From the NCBI GenBank assembly GCA_015847255.1, contig JADLZK010009384.1, positions 434,001-498,000 on the forward strand: a DNA stretch of 64,000 nucleotides, in the 5' to 3' direction. This document shows positions 45,486-55,744 of the stretch, in pieces (positions within the stretch are counted from its first letter, which is position 1; every line of letters begins with the position of its first letter). The DNA comes from Hyparrhenia diplandra. Its lineage: Eukaryota > Streptophyta > Magnoliopsida > Poales > Poaceae. The notes beneath the pieces are model-generated. The model did not search any database and was not told the origin of the DNA. It was given only the letters and a program-made list of their open reading frames with translations. Both the position numbers and the translations under genes were made by a program.

Positions 45486-47438
45486 TGTTAACACCGGAAT
45501 CGGTAGGCCCGAATGATGAGATGATCGGTGCAAGATGCTAATAAAGCCAGTGCAAGATGCTAATAAAAAGCATTTGGCAAGGAGTCATTCGACAAGCGAC
45601 TTATATAGTACGAGGTGGTCGGCACAACTGTAGCATTCGGGAAACTGTCGCCATTCGGCTGAGTTATGTACTCGGGGAGATTTCAAGTGCTCGGCTATCA
45701 GAGGTGATTCAGCAAACTGGCTGACGTTGGAACGAGCTATATGGAAGATGGGCCCACATTGTACACATCATCAACGACTCCGAGTAGACTTGGAGTACAA
45801 GTTAACCTAGCTAGATTTTCCTTTATTGTAATCGTAGTCAGTTAAGACTCGTATCAAGTCCAGGGTATAAATATTAGACCCATGGAAACTGTAAATCAAT
45901 CTACCAATCAATACAACAAACCCGGCTCAGCGCCACCACTTTCGAGTCCAAGTCGTGTCATCGATCTACTGCGATAGGAACAATCGACCCGTCGACCTCC
46001 GTAAGTACCGGCAACCTTGTACCATGTCTAGTATCGTGCAGCGGATTTAGATTATGTTGCAAGTAGTCTTGTTGCCATGCTTAGTATCGTGCGGCGGATT
46101 TAGGCTATGGGATAAGAGGGTTCTTTGTTAGATCATGAGTCGTGCGGCAGGCTAAGGTCTAGCTTGGAGCTAGTTATCGGCTCTATTAGATTTGGCAAGA
46201 TCTAATAGATTCATTAAGTTACCACGTGTTGCATGCTTTATTTATTGTTTATTTATGTTTGCACACACTTTTGCCCAATTTAGATTGATAAGGCTCGGCT
46301 TCATCTTGTTATAGATCTAGTTGTCTTTAATGCTTTTTGATGTTCATCTTATCGTGTCACTAGATCTATTTGCTTATCATAGCCGAGTTTAGATCGATCT
46401 AAGTTGTCACATGTTATGGTTCATGCACGTTTAGCCTTGACAGACTGGGTACCGTGCGGTAGATGCAGGTCTTTGGGTTACTCTAGAGCTAGTCATCCGG
46501 TGGACTAGAGATCAGTTTAATCTGATAGGTTTTGCGTGTGAGTTCCTTTTTCGTGGACCCCGATTCGGCAATCTTGCCGAACACGGTTATGCATCTACGT
46601 GTAGCTTGCATGTGTAGGTTTGTCTACTGTTAACGTCTAGTCTTGCAGTGTATCATGCGGTGGATTCTTTGTTAGGATGAAAAGGGTTTAGGATGATTAG
46701 TCATGCGCGCGGACTAATAGGAATAGATGTCCGTCTTTATCATTAGATCGAGTTTACATGTGTGTTTCTTTGTTTATGCATATACGCTTCATGAGTAATG
46801 AATCTTTATAGATCTATTTAGATATATGCATGCTTTTAGCTTACCATGATTAGATTGTATCATGCGATGGATTGATCTAGTTGTGAGAAGTGGTTTGGAT
46901 CTGTAACAAGCCGTATCATGCGGTGGATTAGCTTGTTAAGGGTTTAAGCTAGACGGGTTTAGGAAAACTAGACGTGCGGCAGACTAGTTGGATGAGACCT
47001 ATGCATGTGTTAATTAGATTAGATTTATATTTATGATTTACCCGCTTTTATCTATCATGTTGTCGATTGATTCGATCTATGCCATGAGCTTTATGATGTT
47101 ACATGTTGATGATCGATTTATTTGTTCAAACATGTCTTCTTATGCCCGTTCGGTAACTGTACTCTTCCATGTGTTGTACATGCTTGCCGAACGCGTTTAT
47201 AAACTTGTGGGCAGATAGCTTCTATAGCTATATGTCATCGTAAGTGGCTTTAGGGCCGTACATTATGGAACTGTCTTGGTCTCACCGGGCATGTTCCTCG
47301 ATCTCACGTTTATCTCCTTGTCAATTATAGGTCAAATTGATCGGGCACGCCACCGGATCGATATGCCCAGGGCTCTCAAGTTAAGCTAGCTACTTCGGCT
47401 TGTCGGTGTGTGCGGCACGGATGCTTTTTGTGTCAACA
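45486..47438 (+). repeat. Element F left LTR with hairpin series
   Basis: This 1953 bp LTR runs from TGTTAACA to TGTCAACA. A TATA box GTATAAATATT is at about 45865-45875. Between 46026 and 46989 about ten copies of RTGCGGYG occur, mostly as the loop of a hairpin closed by TC/GA, for example CTAGTC-ATCCGGTG-GACTAG (46489-46508). A 22-bp unit (GTGCAAGATGCTAATAAA) is duplicated at 45530-45570 in this copy only. Confidence 0.95.
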
Positions 47439-47465
47439 CACTTTTGGCACGCCTAGTGGGACGAA
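47439..47465 (+). other. Element F primer-binding site region
   Basis: TTTTGGCACGCCTAGTGGGAC lies just inside the LTR, where a primer site is expected. Comparable GGCACGCC-GTGGGAC sites occur in other grass gypsy elements. I cannot name the primer tRNA with confidence. Confidence 0.55.
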
Positions 47466-47527
47466 TCAAGATTCAAGACAAGATGCCACAAGACCTAGGC
47501 GAAGAGAGGTCATCAAGGTCACCTTAG

Positions 47528-48219
47528 ATGACCCGCCAGAGAGTGGAATTAGAAGGTGCGAGACGAAAGTGCGCTGCTTTCATGGAGAAGTGCCTCGACT
47601 CTTTCTCCAAGAACAAGAGCGGCAGGGTCTTCCCGAAGCTAGAGCTACCAAAGGTTGTGCCGCATGGTGAAAGAGAAAAGGATGGAGATGGACCTACTGC
47701 AGAAGAGATCAACCGGATGGTGGAGATTGTCCAAGGAACCGTAGGGAAGGCAATGACTAATCACAATGCGGTTTTCCTCAACACTTTCCGCCACATCATG
47801 AGGAGAGCTTTGGACCCGAGGTTGACAGGCACTTTGAGGAACGGTTGGTGAGATCTACGGACCAACATACTTCCACATGCCAAAGCCGCAACCAAAGAGA
47901 GGTGCTACGAGATGAAGAAGCAGGAGGAGAGAATGAAACACCGAAGAAGCCAGAGAAGTCCAAAGCCAAGGAAGCTGGAAAGGCACCTGCCACATATGGA
48001 GACATGGCATTCGGTACATCTAACAACCCTTCGGCGTACAACTCTTACACAATTGCTCCAATGGCCTGCGGAATGCAGAGGAATCCCTTTGGACCTAGCT
48101 ACGCTGAATTCTCTGATTACTCCACTATTAATGCTCTGCCGAATCCTAGGTACAGACCTGCTGGACAATTGGGACAGTCATATGGACCCCAGAATTCGGG
48201 AGTGGATATACTCTTATAG
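47528..48219 (+). pseudogene. Element F gag N-terminal region
   Basis: Two overlapping frames (47528-47851 and 47845-48219) are charged and low in recognisable domains (EEINRMVEIVQGTVGKAM..., then a Pro/Gly/Tyr-rich stretch). The frame change near 47848 shows a small indel. Position and composition fit the N-terminal part of Tat gag proteins, upstream of the capsid-like core. Confidence 0.6.
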
Positions 48220-48222
48220 AGG

Positions 48223-48966
48223 ATGGCCGATATGATGCAGAACCAGTTTGGGTTAAAGCCCAAGAATCGGCCCTATATGTATCAGTCACCATATCCAGAT
48301 TGGTACAACAAGGTGGCGCTTCTTTCAAGACTGAAGCCTCCAACTGACCTGACCAAGTTTTCTGGACAGGATGACACTTCCACCACAGAGCACATCAGTC
48401 GTTACTTGATCCAGCTAGGGGAGCTTGCTGCTGATGAAGCATGGAGGATTCACTACTTTCCATCATCTCTTACAGGGCCGGCTTTTGTCTGGGTTACCAC
48501 GTTGCCGGCCAATTCTATTGGAACTTGGGCAGAACTGGAACAAAAGTTCCATGCATATTTCTTCAGTGGTTCTAATGAGAAGGAGCTCGTTGATCTGATG
48601 GGGTTAAGACAGAGATACAATGAGACACCCCAGGAGTTCTTGCGCAGGTTTAGGGAAACTAAGAACTTCTGCTACTCACTGAATTTGCCAGATCATCAAC
48701 TACCGGCCGTAGCTATACGTGGTATGCATCCAGCTATCAGGGAAAAGCTGGTCGGCATGGAATTTGAGGAACTTGGACAGCTCTCACGTCGTCTGGCAAT
48801 TATGGCCAGTCAGTTCCAGAGCATCAAGAAGGATACCCGCTACCAGAAAGTGGGCAACGTGGCTTATGAAGCATATCAACACTTTCTGGAGGGTGTGGAA
48901 GATGATGATGGCCAGGAGGAAATAGCTGCTGCTGAGTTTGTCTGGGTAAAGAGCCCGTCCAGGTGA
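48223..48966 (+). pseudogene. Element F gag core (Retrotrans_gag)
   Basis: A 247-codon frame contains the capsid-like Retrotrans_gag pattern: LTKFSGQDDTSTTEHISRY at about residue 42, then WRIHYFPSSLTGPAFVWV, W-A-E-L-E-Q-K-F-H-A-Y-F, LRQRYNETPQEFLRRFRE, and AIRGMHPAIREKL. It would assemble the virus-like particle. It is the longest intact frame in the window but lacks its N- and C-terminal partners in frame. Confidence 0.88.
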
Positions 48967-49295
48967 ATCAACACTTGATAAAGCAAAACAAGAGGGCATA
49001 TGACTTTGATGTCTCTGAATCTGATAAACTCTTTGAGTTCTTGGTCAAGGATGGACGCATCAAGCTGCTAGAGAATCACTCCATGCGGCGTCCTGATGGG
49101 GTAAAAGATAGGAGGTACTGTGGTCTCCATGATACAAGCTCCCACTCCATCAATGACTGCCGAATGTTCAGGCAGCAAGTTCAAAGAGCTATACAGCAGG
49201 GTCTCCTGAAGTTCAGCAAGAACATGAAGGTGGACCGATCACCCTTTCCCCGCAGGCATGATTTCCTTCTCTACAAGCATGGTATCCGCAAGTGA
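48963..49295 (+). pseudogene. Element F gag C-terminal zinc-binding region
   Basis: The frame overlaps the end of the gag core by a few bases. It includes YCGLHDTSSHSINDC, a C-x2-H-x9-C arrangement where Tat gag proteins have a knuckle-like zinc site for RNA binding, then FRQQVQRAIQQGLLKF. The shift from the preceding frame looks like an indel. Confidence 0.75.
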
Positions 49296-50159
49296 TCCCA
49301 AGGGCAAGGGCTAGTTGAAAGTGCCGACTTCAGATAGGGCAAAACAAAGCAGTTCAGTTGACCCTAGTCGGCAAGTAACTGGTGTAAAGCTCCAACAACA
49401 CAGTGTTCGGTTTCTGAATAGCCGAACAGAAAGAGGAGAAACTTCCAAGTCTAGGGTGACCTCTCGTATCTTCTTGAACAAGTGGCGAGACAAAGAAGAG
49501 AAGCAATAATATAGAGAGCAGCAGCTTTGCGAGAGGAGTAGCGTAGATATGAAGAAGAGATGTATCACCTGGAGCAGGAAGAATACATGAGAGAACGAGA
49601 GGAGTCTCATTGGGATTGTCCTTTCTTCAGACATTGCTAGAATGAAGGCTTGAGCGCACGCTAGGAATAAGCGGTCCGAATGCGTAAAGCAATACCATGG
49701 ATATACAGGCAAGCACGGGTCAACCGCCGTCCCATCCAGAAAGACGGGGGCACATTTCCCGCAGGATGATCGGCGTGTAAAAATAGAAAAACAAGATAAA
49801 CCTCATAGCAAAGAAGAGAGTTGCCGATCGCGCGTGGTCGACTATGAAGACTATGAGGACCAAGATGATCTGGAGTTCTCTCATGAGTATGTGTGGCAAA
49901 AAGACCAATGGTGTCCTCCAGGATTGAGGAAGAGCTAGAAGAGAAGGGTACAACGCCTAAGGAACAAGGAGCTTAAAGAAGCAGTAGCCGAACGCCGGAA
50001 AGTGTGGCGCCCAAAGAAGAAACTCGAGGAAACCGAGCATTCGGTAGACGAGCATTCGGTAAGCGGGCGTTCGGCAGATGTGGGCATGGTATTCTATATC
50101 CCAATAGAATTTGCAGCTCCCGCAGATCAAGCCGCTTTGGATCAAGAAGAGGATGCGTA
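49296..50159 (+). pseudogene. Element F gag-protease linker, decayed
   Basis: Short interrupted frames are rich in Arg, Glu and Lys, as in the variable linker of Tat polyproteins. A TTCGGTA/GCATTCGGTA-type repeat occurs around 50040-50075. No domain is recognised. Confidence 0.4.
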
Positions 50160-50802
50160 TTGAGATGAGGAGGCTTACTCTGATTTTGACAGCAAAGAGA
50201 TGATTGATCTCCTGGGACAGTTAGCTCTGTCAAGACAAGCTGTGTTCGACAGACCCAGGAAGCACAATCATCTGAGGCCCCTCTACTTAAAAGGATTTGT
50301 CAATGGGAAACCCCTGTCCTAGATGTTTGTTGATGGGGGTGCTGCCATCAATGTTATGCCCTACACAACCTTCAGAAAGCTAGGGATGACTAAAGAGGAT
50401 TTGCTAAAGACAGATATTGTGCTTAGGGATTTTGCTGGCAATCCTTCAGATACCCACGGAGCCGTTCACGTTGAGTTGATGATTGGCTCGAAGACTTTGA
50501 TCACTACATTCTTTGTGGTCGACGGTAAGGGGTCCTACTGACTTACTTCTTGGGAGAGATTGATTCATCCCAACTATTGTGTTCCTTCCACCATGCATCA
50601 AGTTCTCATTCAGTGGAATGGCGACGATGTCAAAGTGGTTCAGGCCGATGACTCAGTGAGTATCGCTGCTACTGAACCATCAATCTGGGATTATGATGGC
50701 ATGGAGTGCTTCCCAGGAAGGGAATGGAGAGAAGGACCTGTTAACGCTTACTACCGGGATCAACAGCCGATCCAAGAAGTCGGCTCTTATAGCAATTTTT
50801 AA
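50160..50802 (+). pseudogene. Element F aspartic protease
   Basis: After KEMIDLLGQLALSRQAVF and a stop, the frame at 50323 opens with MFVDGGAAINVMPY. The D-G-G-A motif aligns with the catalytic Asp triad of retropepsins in its Tat form. The flap and second half follow (DTHGAVHVELMIGSKTL...FFVVD). A further stop separates it from NYCVPSTMHQVLIQWNGDDV, a block that normally follows in grass Tat elements. It would process the polyprotein but is interrupted. Confidence 0.8.
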
Positions 50803-51676
50803 TGGGTAACCCAATTGATGACAATAAAGGAAAGCTAGGGCATGGTTTCAAGTCGGCCGACAAACTTGAAGAAGTGGATATTGGTAATGGTGACAAACCA
50901 AGGCCGACGTACATCAGTGCCCAGCTGGATCAGGAATTCAGATCAAAGCTAATAAGCCTCCTCAAAGAGTTCAAAGATTGCTTTGCTTGGGATTATTCAA
51001 AGATGCCTGGATTAGATCGTTCCATTGTTGAGCATCGGTTACCAATCAAACAAGGTTATCGTCCTTATAAACAACCTCCTTGGAAGATATATGAAGAGAA
51101 GGTATTGGGCGACATGAAGAAAGAAAATGAAAGACTATTGGAGGCAGACTTCATTCGGCCATGTAGATATGCAAAGTGGATTTCCAGCATTGTTCCTGTC
51201 TACAAGAAGAATGGAAAGATGAGGGTTTGCATAGATTTCAGAGATCTTAACAAAGCCACGCCTATGGATGGATATCCTATGCCGATTCTTCGACTTACTA
51301 GTAGATGCCGCTGCCGACAGAGATTATTAGCTTCATGGATGGGAATGCTGGTTATAACCAAATCTTTATGGTTGTTGAAGATATTTCAAAGACAAAGATT
51401 CGGGTGCCCCGGCCATATTGGTTTGTTTGAGTGGGTCGTCATGACATTTGGATTGAAGAATGCTTTGGTGCAACTTACCAAAGAGCTATGAATTACATAT
51501 TCCATGAGTTGATCGGTAAAATAGTGGAAGTCTATATTGATGACGTGGTTGTCAAATCAAAAAATTATGAGAAACATCTAGCTGATTTAAGAAAAACTTT
51601 GGAGTGCACTAGGAAGCATGGTTTGAAGATGAATCCAAATAAGTGTGCCTTTGGAGTTTGGCCGGTGAATTCTTAG
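50803..51676 (+). pseudogene. Element F reverse transcriptase
   Basis: Blocks in order: DCFAWDYSKMPGLDRSIVEH and RPYKQPPW (entry), KENERLLEADFIRPCRYAKW, SSIVPVYKKNGKMRVCIDFRDLN (fingers), GLFEWVVMTFGLKNA (primer grip side), and VEVYIDDVVVKSK at about 51525, carrying the catalytic Y-x-D-D pair. Frameshifts near 51290 and 51470 divide the domain into two frames. It makes cDNA from element RNA in intact relatives. Confidence 0.9.
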
Positions 51677-52299
51677 GGTTTTTGGGTCAAACAGGGTGGG
51701 ATTGAAGTTGGAAAGAAAAGCATGGAAGCTATAGATAAGATTGCTCCTCCAACCAATCTCACGTAATTGCAATCATTACTCGGCAAGATCAATTTTGTAA
51801 GGAGATTTATATCTAATTTATCGAGAAAGGGTCCCGCCGTTTTCTCCACTATTAAAACTCAAGAAAACTCAGAAATTTGTGTGGGGTGACGTATATGTAA
51901 GGCTTTGGATGAGATCGGGGGAATACATGAAGGCACCTCGTGCTAGTTCCTCCAAGACTTGATAAGCCTTTTAAGTTATACGTGGCGACCGATAACTTGA
52001 CAATAGGATCGGCCCTCATGCAAGAAGAAGGTGGAAAAGAACGAGTAGTAGCCTACCTTAGCCGAAAACTATTGGATCCACGAAACACGGTATTCGCTAT
52101 AGAAAAGTTGTGCTTATGGGTTTACTTCTCATGCACTAAGTTTTGGCACTATTTGTTGAATGCCGAATGTGTAATAGTATCCAAATTCGATGTGATTAAA
52201 CACATGTTGTCAATGCCGATTTTAAATGGAAGAATCGGTAAATGGGTGTTAGCGCTATTCGAATTTGATTTGAGATATGAATCGGCAAAAAGCCGTTAA
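51677..52299 (+). pseudogene. Element F RNase H domain
   Basis: After a decayed thumb/connection (SLLGKINFVRRFI... near 51775), the frame at 51940 has FKLYVATDNLTIGSALMQEE and AYLSRKLLDPRNTVFAIEK. This is the standard gypsy RNase H with its first catalytic Asp (ATD). It degrades template RNA during reverse transcription. Confidence 0.85.
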
Positions 52300-52350
52300 G
52301 GGCCAAATTATTGCTGATTTTGTTACTCAACATCGTAATCCTTCGCTAGC

Positions 52351-52800
52351 ATGATTAACGTTACACCTTGGGCTTTATTCTTCGATGGATCATCTTGTGA
52401 TAAAGGAGGTGGTGCCGGTGTTTTGTTAATTTCACCCAAGGGGGAATCTTTTGAGTTTGCTATTCCTATTAATGCTATTGTAACTAACAACCAAGCGGAA
52501 TATGAAGCATTGCTCAAAGGACTTCAACTTCTTGTAGAAGTAGAGGCCGTTGTAGTTGAGATCTTTGGGGATTCGAGTTGGTGATCAAACAATTGACCGG
52601 CGAATATGAATGCAGAAATGATGTCTTGAGAAATTACTTTGAAGAGTGTCAAAGATTCTTTGAAAACTTTTTGAGTTATAACATTACATCATATTCCACG
52701 GGAGCACAATAAAGAAGCTAATAGATTGGCCCATAGTGGTTGGGGTATATAAGGAAAATCAAGAAGTTTTCGTTGCGGATGTGTATGCATTCGGTAAGGA
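52351..52800 (+). pseudogene. Element F second (archaeal-type) RNase H
   Basis: The frame contains WALFFDGSSCDKGGGAGVLL, then NNQAEYEALLKGL and VEIFGDSS. These carry the Asp, Glu and Asp of an archaeal/plant-type RNase H. It lies between the first RNase H and the integrase, the arrangement specific to the Tat lineage. The frame breaks at 52584, and the rest (LTGEYECRND..., SRFFENF...) is in other frames. Confidence 0.85.
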
Positions 52801-53600
52801 CCAAGGTTGGTAATGACTAGAGAATCGAGATTACCGAATACCTTACGAGATCCGTCAAAAGAAGGTTTCTCGAAACTTAGGTATAAAGCTATTAAGTTTG
52901 TGCTCCTTGATGATCAATTATATTATAAATCCACGGATGGAGTTCTACTTAAATGTTTGAGTCAAGAAGAGGCCAAGAAAATGATGTATGAAGTACACAA
53001 AGGGTTGTGCGGTGCACACCGTCGGCTTACCGAATGAAGTGGATCATTAGAAGAACAAGGTTATTTCTGGCCGACTATGTTGGAAGATTGCTTTGAATAT
53101 TATAAAGGATGTCGAAGCGCCGAGATTTGGTAATATTCAGAGAGCTCCAACACATCTTTGAATCCCATTGTCAAGCCTTGGCCATTCGGAGGATGGGGCA
53201 TAGATTTAATTGGTCGATTCATCCTCCATCAAGCAAAGGTCACAAGTTTGTACTTTTGGCCACAGATTATTTTTACCAAATGGGTTGAGGCTATCCCTTT
53301 GAAGAAAATCACATCGAGAAAATATGGTTGAGTTTGTCAAGGAACATATAATTTACAGGTTTGGAATTCTGAAACCATTACAACCGATCAAGGAAGTCGG
53401 TTTGTTTTCTCGAGAATTACGTGACTTTGTTTGAAGAAATGGGAATCAAATTATATAATTCATCTCCTTATTATGCGCAAGCCAATGGCGGCGCGAAGCT
53501 TCAAAACAAAATCATGATCAAGATTATTGAGAAGAAGATTGATGAAAAGCCCAAAAAATGGCATTTGGTTCTTAATGAGGCATTATGGGCTTACTAGAAT
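52801..53600 (+). pseudogene. Element F integrase, catalytic Glu lost
   Basis: The zinc-binding part is partly visible (EVHKGLCGAHRRL, then YYKGCRSAEIW with the last Cys changed). The core follows in broken frames: WGIDLIG with the first catalytic Asp, ATDYF with the second, and ANGGAKLQNK where intact relatives have N-G-x-A-E. The third catalytic residue is therefore Lys. At least four frame breaks occur. The element could not have integrated with this protein. Confidence 0.85.
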
Positions 53601-54089
53601 GGCATGCCATGGATCGACTCGAGACATCTCCTTATGAGTCGGTATATGGACATCATCTTTGTGTTGCCTTGGGAGATGCGGTCAGGATCTAGACGTGTCA
53701 CGTTGCAAAAAGATTTGAAGAAGGAAGATTATAAAAATCTAATGATAGATGGATTAGAAGATGCGCATCAAATTCGTCTAAGGGCCTTGGAAAATATTGA
53801 GAAAAATAAAATACGCTGGCGCCGCCAAGTATTACAACAAGAAAGTTAGAATTAAGGAATTTGCCTAGGGTGATTTAGTTTGGAAAGCAATATTGCCAAT
53901 CGGAACCAAAGACGAGCATTCGGCCAATGGTCTCCCAATTGGCAAGGACCTTTTCGAAAGTATTATGATGTGTACCGGCAATGCGTATATTTTGAAATCT
54001 CTACAGGGGAGAAGAATTCGTGTCGCCTATCAATGGGAGATTCCTCAAGAAATTCTATCCTAGTGTCGAAGTTGGAACCCGAAAAATGA
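53601..54089 (+). pseudogene. Element F integrase C-terminal region
   Basis: Frames 53604-53849 and 53880-54089 carry LPWEMRSGSRRVTLQKDL, LRALENIEKNK and the SPNWQGPFRKYY block typical of the C-terminal DNA-binding end of plant gypsy integrases. A stop and a shift separate the two. Confidence 0.8.
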
Positions 54090-54524
54090 AATGCAACTCT
54101 CAAAATAGCCAATGCATAAAACATCGCCTTTAGCGAAAAAAACACTCCAAGATTGGAGAATAGCCGACTGAACATGTGCCTTTAGTGTGGAAATCACGCC
54201 AATAGCGCTTTGTGAATCATCACCGAAAGGTTCGGATTTTTAGCCGGATCAATGGCAAAATAATTGGTTGGAAAAACAATCAAGTATTCTCTGGCTTCGG
54301 TAGAAAGTCCTTTGGAGAACTGGATCATTTCAATTGGTTATGATGACATCATTCTATTCGGCAAGTCTAATCGGCTAAGTCGATTCAAAGATGAATTAAT
54401 CGGTTAAACGACATTCGTAGAAGGGGACGAATTTACGTGCAAAGGTAGACAAATACAAAGATAATCAAGTGAAGCAAAGGAGGAGCTTTATTTATTATCC
54501 ATCCCTAGGTACAAACTAAAAGGG
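54090..54524 (+). other. Element F post-pol spacer
   Basis: Non-coding spacer between the integrase and the antisense frame. It contains several CGGTTA/TCGGC-type words but nothing I can classify. Confidence 0.4.
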
Positions 54525-55374
54525 TTAGAACAGCCTCTCGAAGACCTTCGCCAAAGGGATGGCTCCGGCGATGTCGGCGGCGTGCTCGTCATATCTAGCG
54601 AACAATGACTCGGGTGAGTGTCGGTTCGCCGGATTGTTGGCCCTGGCCCGTCGGGTAGCGGGAGAGGTCTTCCTCCGCCGCTGCGCCGCCATCGCCGCCA
54701 CGCTCATGCCAAGACCGATGAAGAGGCCGTGAGCGGCGACATCATCGATGCGGTCGTTGACACGGCCGAGGCGGTCGAAAGCAATCGCGCCGCTGGCGTT
54801 CACCTTATCCGCGATCACGTGTGCGGAAGCCTTCATCCGGTGTTTTCAGCGGATCGCTCTCGCCATTGAAAATCGATTTATCGAAGAAAGCAAAATGGAT
54901 CAAGGATACAACGGGGTTTTTCGTGAGGATAAACCGCCGATCGCGCCAAGAAGGAACTACCGTCGCTGGTCCTCCCACTCCGGCTCCTTCTCGGGACATT
55001 TTTTGTGAGTACCTAGTGTACTCATCTTGGATCCGCTTCATCTCCGCGCGGATGCCCCGAACGTAGGCGCGCGAGAACTCCAGCCCGATCCCGACGAGGA
55101 GGATGAGGAGTCGGAGGAGGCCGAGCTCGCACCCCACACTAGATTAGCCGGCGGGCTGTCCTCCCTCACATTAGGGAGCATATGCCCCCTACCTACCGCC
55201 TCTAGCCGAGGAATCTCTAAATAAAGCAAGAGATTACATCAAGAACAGACTACGGGAAGGACGAAGAACCGATCGAATAATGAAACTCACCCAACTCGGC
55301 GATGAGGACCACGGCTGCCTCCCCGCTTCCTCCTTACGCGCCGCTTGCCACGATTGCACAATCGGACCGGCCAT
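54525..55374 (-). CDS. Element F antisense spliced reading frame
   Basis: On the minus strand an ATG at 55374 opens 28 codons (MAGPIVQSWQAARKEE...) ending at TGG|GTGAGT (exon end 55291). A 76-base intron ends at the AG at 55215-55216, and exon 2 continues in phase (IPRLEAVGRG...). A one-base shift near 55130 moves to a frame with a strongly hydrophobic segment (LGLLRLLILLVGIGLEF, probable membrane helix) followed by a charged region (RGIRAEMKRIQDEYTRY). A later frame (54525-54836) has another hydrophobic patch. A minus-strand TATA-like CCTATAAG lies at 55483-55490. Extra antisense frames at this position are known from the Tat lineage, and their function is unknown. Confidence 0.6.
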
Positions 55375-55728
55375 CTATGAACTTGGCGGGTTTTCTTGGA
55401 TTGATGCTTGGAAAAGGGCGAGAAGGCAGAAACGAAGGAGTGTTCTGGATTGAGGTACAGAGAAGAGCTGGGTGCGGTTCGTCTTATAGGCCAGAGTGAG
55501 AGATCATGGGAAACCATGAGGAGATTGTGGCGTGTATTCAGAGAACAGATTGGAATGCCGAACGGCGTGCTGGGAAGTTTCCGGAGCGACTGTTCAAATG
55601 GGCTCGATTTCTTTTGGGAGAAACTCGCCCATTGAAAGTTTTGGCTCGTAATTTCATTCAAGCAAAAAAGACTCGGCATCACTTCGAGGATTATGGTCAA
55701 TTTTGGAGCAAAAGGTACTTTTACCCCA
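55375..55728 (-). promoter_or_regulatory. Probable antisense promoter and leader, element F
   Basis: The TATA-like CCTATAAG (complement of 55483-55490) lies about 110 bases upstream of the antisense ATG. The intervening sequence is a C/T-rich leader on the minus strand. Open frames here on either strand show no domain. Confidence 0.4.
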
Positions 55729-55744
55729 AAATTGAGGGGGCATG
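55729..55744 (+). other. Element F polypurine tract
   Basis: AAAATTGAGGGGGCATG precedes the TGTTAACA of the right LTR. It is the expected plus-strand primer position. Confidence 0.75.
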
